A DNA stretch of 64,000 nucleotides from Streptomyces sp. R28 (GCF_041052385.1 NZ_CP163439.1:1849001-1913000); one strand, 5' to 3'. Positions 32,672-41,146 are shown, numbered from the stretch's first letter. Made by a program: numbers and translations. Notes: generated by a model not told the origin, from the sequence alone.

Positions 32672-33601
32672 ATGGCGACTCGGCTCGGACTCGCACTCCC
32701 CCAGAACAGGCAGTACGACCTCGGCAAGGACGTCCCGGACGTGGCGCGCGCCGCGGAGGCGGTCGGCTACGAGAGTCTGTGGGTGTACGAGCGGGCGCTG
32801 TTCCCCGAGCCCGCCACCCAGGGCCTGTACGGCATCGAGGGCCTGCCCTGGCCGGACGACTACCGCGGGGTCGCCGACCCGTTGGTCACGCTGACGCTGG
32901 CGGCCGCGGCCACCGAGCGTGCCCGGCTCGGCACCAGCGTGCTGGTGGCCCCGCTGCACGTGCCCTTCCAGCTCGCCAAGTCGCTCGCCACCCTGGACGC
33001 GGCGAGTGGCGGCCGGGTCGTCGCGGGCCTGGGCAGCGGCTGGTCGCACGACGAGTACGCGGCCGCCTCCGTCCGTCCCTTCGAGGAGCGCGGCCAGGTC
33101 CTCGACGAGGTGATCGAGGTCTGCCGCGCGGTGTGGGGCCCGGATCCGGTGTCGTACGACGGCCGGATCACGAAGATCGCCCCCGCCGTGGTCGGCCCCA
33201 AGCCCGCCCGGCCCCTCCCGATCCTGCTCGCCGCCGCCACCCGCAAGGCGCGGCGCCGGCTCGTGGACCACGCCGACGGGTGGATGCCGGTCGCCTTGAG
33301 CGCCGAGTCGCTGGCCAAGCAGTGGCAGGAGCTGCAGGACCTGGCCGCCGAGCGGGGCCGCACGGAACCGATCCAGACGGTCGTGCGCACCAACGCGCGC
33401 TATTCCGCCAAGGGATACGAGGGTTCCGACCGCCAGCCCTTCCACGGCAGCGTGGACCAGATCGTCGAGGACCTGGCCGCGTACGCCGAGGTCGGCCTGG
33501 ACGAGATCTTCGTCGACCTCCAGAGCACCGTGCGCGACGCCCAGGAACTCAAGGACGTCGCCGCGGAGGTGTACGAGAAGGCGCGGGCAGCCGGGATCTG
33601 A
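32672..33601 (+). CDS. LLM-class F420-dependent oxidoreductase
   Basis: A 309-residue luciferase-like monooxygenase-fold protein starting MATRLGLALPQN, with AAAGGAG about 8 bases upstream. Motifs: AEAVGYESLWVYERALFPEP, LAAAATERARLGTSVLVAPLHVPFQLAKSLATLDAASGGRVVAGLGSGW and a C-terminal GSVDQIVEDLAAYAEVGLDEIFVDLQ. This is the usual F420-binding actinobacterial subgroup (TIGR03619-like). The enzyme moves hydride between F420 and an unknown substrate. A palindromic operator lies upstream. It is not obviously linked to the neighbouring DUF5995 or amine oxidase genes. Confidence 0.88.
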   Translation: MATRLGLALPQNRQYDLGKDVPDVARAAEAVGYESLWVYERALFPEPATQGLYGIEGLPWPDDYRGVADPLVTLTLAAAATERARLGTSVLVAPLHVPFQLAKSLATLDAASGGRVVAGLGSGWSHDEYAAASVRPFEERGQVLDEVIEVCRAVWGPDPVSYDGRITKIAPAVVGPKPARPLPILLAAATRKARRRLVDHADGWMPVALSAESLAKQWQELQDLAAERGRTEPIQTVVRTNARYSAKGYEGSDRQPFHGSVDQIVEDLAAYAEVGLDEIFVDLQSTVRDAQELKDVAAEVYEKARAAGI

Positions 33602-33610
33602 CCCTCTTCC

Positions 33611-33638
33611 ACGAGCCACGAGCCACGAGCCGCGAGCC
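33611..33638. repeat. four ACGAGCC tandem units
   Basis: ACGAGCC is repeated three times and followed by GCGAGCC in the 50-base gap between the convergent LLM oxidoreductase and flavin amine oxidase genes. No hairpin terminator is evident here. Confidence 0.7.
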
Positions 33639-33651
33639 ACGGACTACGGGC

Positions 33652-35367
33652 TCAGTCCTCGGGCAGCTCGACCGGCGCGATCTCGTCGTACACGTCGCCC
33701 GGCCCCGGGTTGCTCGGGTCGGTCGCCCCGCCGAAGTGGTGCATGACGCCCCAGACCGCGTTCAGCGCGGTCTGGATCGCGCCCTCGGCCCAGCCGGCCG
33801 TCCAGGAGATGTCGTCACCGGCGAGGAAGATGCCCCGCTTGTCCTCGGCCAGCCGGTCCTGCATGAAGTGCGTGAACAGGCGCCGCTGGTAGCGGTAGTG
33901 GCCGGGCAGGTTGGCCTTGAACGCGCCCATGAAGTACGGCTCGTTCTCCCACGACACCGTCACCGGGTTGCCGATGATGTGCTTGCGGATGTCGACCTTC
34001 GGGTAGATCTCGCCGAGCGACTTCAGCATGACCTCCATCCGCTCGTTCGCGGACAGCGGCAGCCACTTCAGGCTGTCGTCGCACCAGGTGTACGACAGGC
34101 AGATGACCGCCGGCTTGTCCGGGCCGTCGTCCAGCAGGTAGGTCCCGCGGGTCATGCGGTCGGTGAGCGTCATCGACATGACGTCCCGGCCCGTCGGATT
34201 GCCCCTGTCGTCGACGGCCTTGTCGAGCCAGAACGGGCGGTCGACCGGCACGAAGAGCTTCGAGCTCTCCATGTAGTGGGTGCGCTCGATGGCCGTCCAG
34301 TGGTCGATCGGGAAGAGCGAGTCGTCGCAGGCGATCTTCGACAGCAGCATCCAGGACTGCGCGGTGAAGACGGCGGCCTGGTACGTACGGATGTCGCCGT
34401 GCGCGTCGGTCACGGTGATCCGGTTGCCCGCGGTGCGGTGCAGCCGGGTCACGGCCGGGCGGGGCTCGCCGTTCTCGTGCAGGCTCGCCAGCGAGGTGCC
34501 GTAGGCCCAGTGGACGATCTTCTCCGGCTCGCGCTCCCACAGACGCAGCGGCAGCTGCTGGGAGCCGCCGACGATGCCGCGGTGGTGGTCGTCGGCCTCG
34601 GTGTAGACGACGCGCAGGATCTCCAGGATGGAGTTCGGGAAGTCGGTGTCCCAGCCGCCGGTGCCGAAGCCGACCTGGCCGAAGATCTCGCGGTGCCGGA
34701 AGGACTTGAAGGCCTCGGAGTCGCAGAGGAAGCCGTAGAAGGTCTGGTTGTCGAGCTTCTCGACGAGCTTGGCCCAGATCTCGCGGATGCGCGGCACGTC
34801 GCGCTCGCGCATCGCCTGGTTCATGTCGGAGAAGTCGGCGCCCTCTTCGAGGCACTTGTTCCAGGCGTCGGCGACGTCCCGGTAGACCTGCGGGAGGTCC
34901 TCGACCGTCTCGGCGTAGTGCGACTCGCCCTTGAGGTCGACGACCGTCGAAGGGGTCGCCTCCGCAAGGGGGTTGGGGAAGGGACGGGTCTGCAGACCGG
35001 CCAGGTCGATGTAGTGCTGGAGCGCCGTGGAGGACGGCGGGAACCGCATCGCGCCCATCTCGGCGGTCAGTCCCTCGGTGCCCGGGCCGTCGAAGCCGAC
35101 GGTCCGCAGTCGCCCGCCGATCTGGTCGGCCTCGTACACGACCGGCTTGAGGCCCATCTTCATCAGCTCGTACGCGGCCACGATGCCGGAGAGCCCGCCG
35201 CCGATGACCGCGACCTCGGTGCCGTGCTCGGTCGCGGGTATCTGGCCGAGCCCCGCCGGGTGGGCGAGGAAGTCGTCGTACGCGTACGGGAAGTCCGGGC
35301 CGAACATGGTGATCGGCGGCTGCTGCTCGTCGGCGTGCTGGACGGCGTTGGGCACCGTGGACGTCAT
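33652..35367 (-). CDS. flavin amine oxidase / aromatic amino acid 2-monooxygenase-like
   Basis: A 571-residue FAD enzyme. The dinucleotide motif VAVIGGGLSGIVAAYELMKMGLKPVVYEAD (GxGxxG...E) lies at about 50-80, then GGRLRTVG (the GG motif), EMGAMRFP, and the C-terminal GDDISWTAGWAEGAIQTALNAVWG flavin/active-site segment. The layout and length fit L-tryptophan or L-phenylalanine 2-monooxygenases and L-amino-acid oxidases. AAGGAG lies about 9 bases before the ATG. The nitrilase-family gene 45 bases upstream in the same operon suggests a two-step route from amino acid to amide to acid. Confidence 0.88.
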   Translation of the reverse strand: MTSTVPNAVQHADEQQPPITMFGPDFPYAYDDFLAHPAGLGQIPATEHGTEVAVIGGGLSGIVAAYELMKMGLKPVVYEADQIGGRLRTVGFDGPGTEGLTAEMGAMRFPPSSTALQHYIDLAGLQTRPFPNPLAEATPSTVVDLKGESHYAETVEDLPQVYRDVADAWNKCLEEGADFSDMNQAMRERDVPRIREIWAKLVEKLDNQTFYGFLCDSEAFKSFRHREIFGQVGFGTGGWDTDFPNSILEILRVVYTEADDHHRGIVGGSQQLPLRLWEREPEKIVHWAYGTSLASLHENGEPRPAVTRLHRTAGNRITVTDAHGDIRTYQAAVFTAQSWMLLSKIACDDSLFPIDHWTAIERTHYMESSKLFVPVDRPFWLDKAVDDRGNPTGRDVMSMTLTDRMTRGTYLLDDGPDKPAVICLSYTWCDDSLKWLPLSANERMEVMLKSLGEIYPKVDIRKHIIGNPVTVSWENEPYFMGAFKANLPGHYRYQRRLFTHFMQDRLAEDKRGIFLAGDDISWTAGWAEGAIQTALNAVWGVMHHFGGATDPSNPGPGDVYDEIAPVELPED

Positions 35368-35412
35368 GGGGTACGGACTCCTTGCGCAAACAGGGACTGC
35401 GGGGGCAGAGGC

Positions 35413-36201
35413 TCAGATCAGGGACCCGTAGAGACCGGGGCGGCGGTCCTTCAGGTACGGGTTCGCCTCGCGGGACGCGGCGAGGAAGGCCGGGTCGACG
35501 TCGGCGAGGACGAGCTCCTCACCGCGGCCGGCGCGGGTGCGCGCGATCCCGTCGGGACCGGCGAGAGTGGAGAGGCCGACGAACTCGAACTCCCCTTCCT
35601 GGCCGATCCGGTTGACGTACGCGACGTACATCTGGTTCTCGAAGGCCCGCACCGGGATCATCGACTCGGCGACGAACTGGAACGGGTGCATCTGCGCCGT
35701 CGGGACGATGAGCAGGTCGGTGCCGGCGAGGGCGTGGGCGCGGACGTTCTCCGGGAACTCGACGTCGTAGCAGATCAGGATGCCGACGCGGAGGCCGTCG
35801 AGCTCGGCCTGGACGACCGGCTGGTTCCCCGGCGTGAAGTGCTCGCGCTCGAAGCAGCCGAAGAGGTGGGTCTTGCGGTGGTTGGCGAGACGGGTCCCGT
35901 CGGCGGAGATCAGCTGGGCGGAGTTGAAGACGGCGTCGCCGGCCCGCTCGGGGTAGCCGTAGGCGATCGCCAGGCCGTGCCTCGTCGCGGTCTCGGCGAT
36001 CGCGTCCGCGCAGTCGCCGTCGGCGGGCTCGGCGAGGCGGGCGATGTCGTCGCCGATCGCATAGCCGGTCAGGAACATCTCCGGCGCGACCAGCAGCCCG
36101 GCGCCCGCGGCGGCGGCACGGCCCGCGGCCTCGTCGAGGACCTTGAGGTTCTCGACGGTGGAGCCGGGGCGGCCGGAGCTCTGGAGCAGGGCGGTGCGCA
36201 T
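35413..36201 (-). CDS. carbon-nitrogen hydrolase (nitrilase superfamily amidase)
   Basis: A 262-residue enzyme with the nitrilase-superfamily triad: Glu in LLVAPEMFLTGY, Lys in NHRKTHLFGCFE and Cys in VGILICYDVEFPE. Length and motif order match the aliphatic-amidase/N-carbamoylase branch rather than true nitrilases. It precedes the flavin monooxygenase in one operon, so it may hydrolyse the amide produced by that enzyme, analogous to IaaH following IaaM though from a different family. It starts MRTALLQSSG at 36201. The upstream region holds three CGTTGCG repeats. Confidence 0.9.
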   Translation of the reverse strand: MRTALLQSSGRPGSTVENLKVLDEAAGRAAAAGAGLLVAPEMFLTGYAIGDDIARLAEPADGDCADAIAETATRHGLAIAYGYPERAGDAVFNSAQLISADGTRLANHRKTHLFGCFEREHFTPGNQPVVQAELDGLRVGILICYDVEFPENVRAHALAGTDLLIVPTAQMHPFQFVAESMIPVRAFENQMYVAYVNRIGQEGEFEFVGLSTLAGPDGIARTRAGRGEELVLADVDPAFLAASREANPYLKDRRPGLYGSLI

Positions 36202-36292
36202 GCGGGTTCCTCACCGGGCGGAAGGGGGGCAGGGGCCGTGTAGGGGCCACGTAGACGGTACGGGCGGCTGAGCAGGGCGGACAAGAAGGAGC

Positions 36293-36353
36293 CGTTGCGC
36301 GCCGGTGAGCGGTTCGTTGCGTGCGACGGGGGGTGGGCGGCGATTCGTTGCGC
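36293..36353. promoter_or_regulatory. three phased CGTTGCG repeats upstream of the amidase operon
   Basis: CGTTGCGC (36293-36300), CGTTGCGT (36315-36322) and CGTTGCGC (36346-36353) are spaced 22 and 31 bases, about two and three helical turns. The same motif occurs with mirrored spacing upstream of the APC permease at 40913. They are probably binding sites for the neighbouring Lrp/AsnC regulator. The remainder of the 36202-36508 gap holds the secreted-protein promoter. Confidence 0.55.
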
Positions 36354-36508
36354 GACCTCGGTCGTAGCCCCGGTCCTCCGCCAAGCGCATGCCCGGCCGG
36401 TCTCCCCCGCCGGACGGCTGAGGTGGGGTCCCGTCTCCGGCGCGATGTGGTGCGGGCGCGGCGCCGGGAGAGTGGGGACTGTCCACTTGACCTGCAGAAA
36501 GGACCGCC

Positions 36509-37060
36509 ATGAAGCGCCGTACGAAGATCGTCGTGCTCGGCTCCGCACTGCTGCTCACCGCCGGAGCGGCCACTGCCGCGACCGCCGCCACCGCGTCGGA
36601 CGCGCCGGACGCGCCGGCGCAGCGAGAGGCCGCCGCGCTCACCGGCACCGCCAAGCTGTACCGCTCGGCCGGGGACGACATCACCTTCTCCTTCGACGCG
36701 CACCTCGCCGGCGCGGACAAGGCCGACCCGATGAAGGCGACCGGCACCTTCGAGTGGAGCCACTACGTGAACGGCGAGGGCGCCTGGGCCAAGGCGAAGG
36801 TCGACTGCCTCGTCACCGGGGGCAAGGTGGCCGTCGTCTCCGGCGTGGTCACCGACACGGACCTGCCGGGCGAGAAGGGCAAGCGGGTGGGCATCACGGT
36901 GCACGACCTCGGCCGCCACGACCGGCTCGGCTACAGCTGGGCGACGACCGAGGACCTGGGCCCGAAGGACCTGCCCAGGTGCGTGAGCTCGGCGCCCTTC
37001 GAGAAGGTCAAGAAGGGCACCGGCGATTTCACGGTCGTGCCGTGGCAGCCCGAGTTCTAG
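36509..37060 (+). CDS. small secreted protein of unknown function
   Basis: A 183-residue protein with a Sec signal peptide (MKRRTKIVVLGSALLLTAGAATAATAA, cleavage near residues 25-30) and a mature domain of ~150 residues. It has alternating beta-strand patterns (TGTAKLYRSAGDDITFSFDAHL; GEGAWAKAKVDCLVTGGKVAVVSGVV) and two Cys (in VDCLV and PRCVSS) that could pair. AAAGGA lies 6 bases before the ATG. It resembles small secreted proteins sometimes labelled 'repetin' in Streptomyces, a name without a known bacterial function. Its 3' end overlaps the convergent MFS gene by 32 bases. Confidence 0.82.
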   Translation: MKRRTKIVVLGSALLLTAGAATAATAATASDAPDAPAQREAAALTGTAKLYRSAGDDITFSFDAHLAGADKADPMKATGTFEWSHYVNGEGAWAKAKVDCLVTGGKVAVVSGVVTDTDLPGEKGKRVGITVHDLGRHDRLGYSWATTEDLGPKDLPRCVSSAPFEKVKKGTGDFTVVPWQPEF

Positions 37061-38231
37061 CCAGGGCCAGGGCCAGCGCCGTCACCAGGTAGGGAACCGC
37101 GAGCACCGCGAACACGGTGCTGTGCGCCGCCCTCGCGCCGAGCAGCGCGTACACGCCGAACGTGGCGACCGTGACCAGCTCGGTGCCCAGGCTCGCGACG
37201 GAGGTGAGGGTGGCCCGGCGGGACGCCTCGATACGGTGCTGGAGGCGGACGTCGGCGAGCACCTCCGCCAGCTGGACCCCACCGAAGGCGAGGCCGACGA
37301 GTGCGATGCCGGCCGTGGTGCCGGCCGCGGCTCCCACGGCCAGAGCGAGCGCGGCGCCCGCGAGCAGCGCCGCGAGCCCTCCCGTGCCGAGGCGTTCGGC
37401 CGGTCCGGTCAGGAGGCTTCCGGCGGTGACGCCCGCCCAGATCAGCAGGATCAGCCAGGGGACGGTCGCCTCGGCGACGCCGATGTCCCGGACCAGCAGC
37501 GGGGTGTACTCGTCGAGCGCCCCCCATACGGCGGCGACGGCGGGGATCAGCAGCAGCGCGCCGCGCACCGAACGGTCCCTGCGGACCTCGGCGAGCCCGG
37601 TCCGCAGGGTCGTCGCCCAGCTGTCGTCCCCGGTCTCCGGCCGCACCCGGTGCTCCGGGAACCGGGCCGCCGTGGCGGCGGTCAGCAGACAGGCCAGGAT
37701 GCTCGCCACGCCGACCGCCGGGTAGCCGCCCAGCGCGAGGACGGGCCCCGCGAGTCCGGCGGAGGTCATCGTCCCCACCAGTCGCGCGGCCCGGGCCCGG
37801 CCCATCACCCGCGCATACCGGTCGACGGCATCCAGCCGGTCCAGCTCGTCGTACACCAGCGCCTCCAGCGCACCGGAGCCGAGCGCTCCGCCGGCGCCCC
37901 ACAGGACGAAGCCGAGCGCGAAGGCCCCGTACGACGGGAGCAGCACCCACAGCCCGAAGCCGAGGGCCGTGAGCAGCTGGCCGAGCCACAGCAGCCGCCG
38001 CCGCGAGACGGCGTCGGCCCAGGCACCGGAGGGGACCTCCAGCAGGACGCCGGTGACCGACCACAGGGCGAACAGGGAGGAGATCTGCCAGAGCGACAGG
38101 CCGGTGTCGGCGAACAGCAGCGCGTACACCGGGTAGAGCAGGACGAAGTCGTCGAGGAACGAGTAGCCGTACAGCGTGGCCGTGAGCCGCCGGACACCGG
38201 TGGCGGGCACACGCGCAGGTGAGAGTGTCAT
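37029..38231 (-). CDS. MFS transporter (drug-efflux-like)
   Basis: A 400-residue transporter with about 12 helices starting MTLSPARVPATGVRRLTATLYGYSFLDDFVLLYPVYALLF. The cytoplasmic loop 2-3 motif appears as GAWADAVSRRRLLWLG. Other parts include FVLWGAGGALGSGALEALVYDELDRL and a second half beginning SVRGALLLIPAVAAVWGALDEYTPLLV. GGGAAGG lies about 5 bases upstream of the ATG; the longer frame to 38777 is rejected. It resembles the putative multidrug/metabolite exporters of actinobacteria. It is convergent with and overlapping the secreted-protein gene by 32 bases. Confidence 0.87.
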   Translation of the reverse strand: MTLSPARVPATGVRRLTATLYGYSFLDDFVLLYPVYALLFADTGLSLWQISSLFALWSVTGVLLEVPSGAWADAVSRRRLLWLGQLLTALGFGLWVLLPSYGAFALGFVLWGAGGALGSGALEALVYDELDRLDAVDRYARVMGRARAARLVGTMTSAGLAGPVLALGGYPAVGVASILACLLTAATAARFPEHRVRPETGDDSWATTLRTGLAEVRRDRSVRGALLLIPAVAAVWGALDEYTPLLVRDIGVAEATVPWLILLIWAGVTAGSLLTGPAERLGTGGLAALLAGAALALAVGAAAGTTAGIALVGLAFGGVQLAEVLADVRLQHRIEASRRATLTSVASLGTELVTVATFGVYALLGARAAHSTVFAVLAVPYLVTALALALARTRAATARP

Positions 38232-38487
38232 GAGGCCTTCCCGCAGGGACTGTTCGGACACCGGGGGTACGGCGTCCGAGGCGGCCCTCGGGAGGCACGG
38301 CTGGTGGATCAATGTCGCCAGGTCATGGCATCGATGGTAGGCGGGTCGGGGGCGGGGACGCAGCGGAATTTCCGCCGGGGCGCCCTCCGCCAGGAGGAGT
38401 CCGACGCCGCGTGCCTCCGCCGAGCGGCGACGGAGGTCGGCCCGCGGGAGGACGCCGGTGCGCGAGGCCACGCGCGAGACTGCCGGC

Positions 38488-38958
38488 ATGGACGCCACCG
38501 AGATCCACGACCTGCCGTTCATCGACGCGCACACGTCGGTCGTCGCCGCGCGGCCGGACGCCGTCTGCCAGGCCATCGCCGACACCATGGACCACCAGTT
38601 CGCGGCCCGGCCCACCACGGTCCTGACACGCCTGCTCGGCTGCGCCGACCGCTCGCCGATCCCCGGGTTCCATGTGGTCACCGCGGTACCGGGCAAGGAG
38701 CTGGCCCTCGCCGGAAGCCACCGCTTCTCGACGTACGCCTTGGTGTTCCACCTGGACGAGACAGGTCCGGGGAGCACCCGAGTGCGGGCCGAGACCCGAG
38801 CCCGGTTCCCCGGCCCGGCAGGGGCCGTCTACCGACGGCTCGTCATCGGCACGGGCGGGCACGCCGTGCTCGTACGGCGCATGCTGACGTCGGTGCGCAA
38901 ACGCGCCCCTCAGGGGCGCGGGGAACTGCGCGACAAGCCCCCACCGGCCCGCAGGTGA
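38488..38958 (+). CDS. SRPBCC/DUF2867-like protein with repeat-derived C-terminus
   Basis: A 156-residue protein starting MDATEIHDLPFIDAHTSVVAA. The pattern HTSVVAARPDAVCQAIADTMD, then FHVVTAVPGKELALAGSHRFSTYALVFHLD, then RAETRARFPGPAGAVYRRLVIGTGGHAVLVRRML, is that of START/SRPBCC-fold proteins of Streptomyces. The last ~19 residues (RAPQGRGELRDKPPPARR) are encoded by a dispersed repeat that occurs widely in Streptomyces genomes, so the natural C-terminus may have been replaced. Ligand unknown. Confidence 0.78.
   Translation: MDATEIHDLPFIDAHTSVVAARPDAVCQAIADTMDHQFAARPTTVLTRLLGCADRSPIPGFHVVTAVPGKELALAGSHRFSTYALVFHLDETGPGSTRVRAETRARFPGPAGAVYRRLVIGTGGHAVLVRRMLTSVRKRAPQGRGELRDKPPPARR
38902..38954. 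repeat. dispersed Streptomyces GC-rich repeat
   Basis: The palindrome CGCGCCCCT-C-AGGGGCGCG (38902-38920) is followed by GGAACTGCGCGACAAGCCCC and ACCGGCCCGCAG. I recognise this as a very common intergenic REP-like sequence of Streptomyces chromosomes. Here it extends into the end of the preceding ORF. Confidence 0.7.
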
Positions 38959-38980
38959 ACCACCGCACCCCCGCGGAGCG

Positions 38981-39433
38981 CTACGTGGGCGACCCGGAGG
39001 AAAACCTTCGCAGCAACGGCGACAACACCAGCACCGACTTGGTCCGCTCCACGAACGGCTCCCCCGCGATCCGCTCCAGGACCCGCTCGAAGTGCCGCAT
39101 GTCGGAGGCGAAGACCTGCACGACCGCGTCCGCCTCACCGGTGACGGTGGACGCGGCCACGACCTCCTGATACCGCTCCAGCCCCCGCTGGATCGTCTCC
39201 GGCGAGGTGTTGCGCCGGCAGTAGATCTCGACGAACCCCTCGGTCTCCCAGCCGAGCGCCGCCGGGTCCACCCGTACGGTGAATCCGGTGATGGCTCCGG
39301 TGGCGCGCAGCCGGTCCACGCGCCGTTTCACGGCGGGCGCGGACAGGCCGACGAGTTGCCCGATGTCCGCGTAGGAGCGGCGGGCGTCCTCGGCGAGGGC
39401 GTGCACGATGCGTTCGTCGAGATCGTTCAGCAC
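38981..39433 (-). CDS. Lrp/AsnC-family transcriptional regulator
   Basis: A 150-residue regulator. HTH: LNDLDERIVHALAEDARRSYADIGQLVGLSAPAVKRRVDRL (residues 2-42). The RAM/ACT domain covers about 65-140 (ALGWETEGFVEIYCRRN; VVAASTVTGEADAVVQVFASD). Such regulators bind amino acids and control their uptake and breakdown. It lies 10 bases downstream of the APC permease gene and near the monooxygenase/amidase operon, whose promoters share CGTTGCG repeats. Amino-acid-responsive control of all three is inferred. Confidence 0.93.
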   Translation of the reverse strand: MLNDLDERIVHALAEDARRSYADIGQLVGLSAPAVKRRVDRLRATGAITGFTVRVDPAALGWETEGFVEIYCRRNTSPETIQRGLERYQEVVAASTVTGEADAVVQVFASDMRHFERVLERIAGEPFVERTKSVLVLSPLLRRFSSGSPT

Positions 39434-39443
39434 TGCGGGTGGT

Positions 39444-40913
39444 TCACTTCACTTCTGGTGTCGCAAGACGGGAACGGCGATAGCCGTAGAGGAAGTAGAA
39501 CACGAGACCCGCTGCCATCCAGCACCCGAAGACGACCCAGGTCACGGTGTCCAGGCTGAACATGTTGTACGCGCAGAACAGGAAGCCCAGCACCGGCAGC
39601 ACCGGCCCGAACGGCACCCTGAACGTGCGCTCGAGCTCCGGCCGCCGGTAACGCAGGACGATCACCGCGATGTTGACCAGCCCGAAGGCGAACAGCGTGC
39701 CGATGCTGGTGGCGTCGACGAGCTTGCCCAGCGGGATGAGGGCGGCGAGCGCACCGCAGAACAGGGACACGATGACCGTGTTGAGGCGGGGCGCGCCGGT
39801 CTTCCGGTGGACCTTGCCGAGCGCCTTGGGCACCAGGCCGTCGCGGGACATCGCGAAGAGGATGCGGGTCTGGCCGTAGAGCACGGTGAGCACGACGCTC
39901 GCGATGGAGATGACCGCGCCGAGGGCGAGCAGGGTGCCCCAGAAGGACTGGCCGCTGACGTCCGTCATGATCGCGGCGAGGGAGGCTTCCGAGCCCTCGA
40001 ACTTGGTCCAGTCCCAGGCGCCGACGGCGACGCCCGCGACGAGCACGTACAGCGCGGTGACGATGATCAGCGAGAGCATGATCGCCCGCGGCAGGTCCCG
40101 CTTGGGGTCCTTGGCCTCCTCGCCGGCGGTGGAGGCGGCGTCGAAGCCGATGTAGGAGAAGAAGAGCGTGGCACCCGCGGCGCTCACGCCCGTCATGCCG
40201 AGCGGCATGAAGTCGGCGTAGTTGCCGGACTTGAAGCCCATGAAGCCGACCGCGCAGAACAGCACCAGCGCGATGATCTTGACGGCGACCATGATCGTGT
40301 TGGCGCGGGCGGACTCGCGCACGCCGCCGAGCAGGAAGACCATCGCCAGCATCACGACGATCAGGGCGGGCAGGTTGATGACCCCGCCCTCACCGGGCGC
40401 CGAGGACAGCACGGCCGGGACGGTGACGCCTATGGTCCCGTCGAGCAGCTCGTTGAGGTACTCACCCCAGCCGACGGCGACGGCGGCCACCGACACGCCG
40501 TACTCCAGCACCAGACACCAGCCGCAGATCCAGGCGACGAGCTCACCCATCGTTGCGTACGCATACGAGTACGAGGAGCCCGCGACCGGGATGCTGCCCG
40601 CCAGCTCGGCGTACGACAGGGCCGAGAACAGCGCCGTGAGACCGGCGATCACGAAGGCCAGGGTGACCGCGGGGCCGGCCTTGGGGACGGCGTCGCCGAG
40701 GACGACGAAGATGCCGGTGCCGAGGGTGGCACCGATGCTGATCATGGTGAGCTGCCACAGGCCCAGGGAGCGCCGCAGGGACCCTCCCTCGCCCTGGCCA
40801 CCCTCTTCGACCAGGTGTTCCACCGGCTTGCGACGCAACAGGCGCGCACCGACACCCGGGGACGGTGGGCCTGACTGGGTGCGGTCCTGCGGGGGTGCGC
40901 CTTGATCGAGCAC
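39444..40913 (-). CDS. APC amino acid permease (cationic amino acid transporter-like)
   Basis: A 489-residue permease with about 12-14 helices. The N-terminal motif SLGLWQLTMISIGATLGTGIFVVLGDAVPKAGPAV and the segment FSALSYAELAGSIPVAGSSYSYAYATMGELVAWICGWCLVLEY are diagnostic of the APC cationic amino-acid transporter (CAT/YfnA) group. FFSYIGFDAASTAGEEAKDPKRDLP is also typical. The GTG at 40911-40913 has AAGGAG about 8 bases upstream. The Lrp gene follows after 10 bases, so the transporter and its probable regulator share a transcript. Confidence 0.93.
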   Translation of the reverse strand: MLDQGAPPQDRTQSGPPSPGVGARLLRRKPVEHLVEEGGQGEGGSLRRSLGLWQLTMISIGATLGTGIFVVLGDAVPKAGPAVTLAFVIAGLTALFSALSYAELAGSIPVAGSSYSYAYATMGELVAWICGWCLVLEYGVSVAAVAVGWGEYLNELLDGTIGVTVPAVLSSAPGEGGVINLPALIVVMLAMVFLLGGVRESARANTIMVAVKIIALVLFCAVGFMGFKSGNYADFMPLGMTGVSAAGATLFFSYIGFDAASTAGEEAKDPKRDLPRAIMLSLIIVTALYVLVAGVAVGAWDWTKFEGSEASLAAIMTDVSGQSFWGTLLALGAVISIASVVLTVLYGQTRILFAMSRDGLVPKALGKVHRKTGAPRLNTVIVSLFCGALAALIPLGKLVDATSIGTLFAFGLVNIAVIVLRYRRPELERTFRVPFGPVLPVLGFLFCAYNMFSLDTVTWVVFGCWMAAGLVFYFLYGYRRSRLATPEVK

Positions 40914-41079
40914 GCGCTGACTCCTTCGTCGCTGCCTCTCAGGGCGGCGGGGACCGGCGGCACCCTGCGACAGCAGGGACCCACCGAGCGGGGTCCCTGC
41001 CACGCCACGTACGAGGCGACAGCCTATGAGGAGCGGCGTTGCCGTTGTAATGCAGCAACCATGCGCATGCCCGCAAGAT

Positions 41080-41138
41080 CATTGCGTTCCTGGGGGTTGG
41101 GTGGGTGTTCGTTGCGCGGTGGCTTTCGACCGTTGCGC
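41080..41138. promoter_or_regulatory. three phased CGTTGCG repeats upstream of the permease
   Basis: CATTGCGT (41080-41087), CGTTGCGC (41110-41117) and CGTTGCGC (41131-41138) are spaced 30 and 21 bases, mirroring the 22/31 spacing before the amidase operon. Related GTTGC/GCAAC copies lie at 41037-41060. They are probable Lrp-type binding sites controlling the permease-Lrp operon. Confidence 0.55.
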
Positions 41139-41146
41139 AGGGGCTC

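Noticed and set aside
32605-36243. 1212-codon open frame on the plus strand
   Set aside because: It is antisense to the amine oxidase and amidase genes and out of frame with the LLM gene. Its translation is Arg/Gly/Val-rich with no domain; long shadow frames are expected at this GC content.
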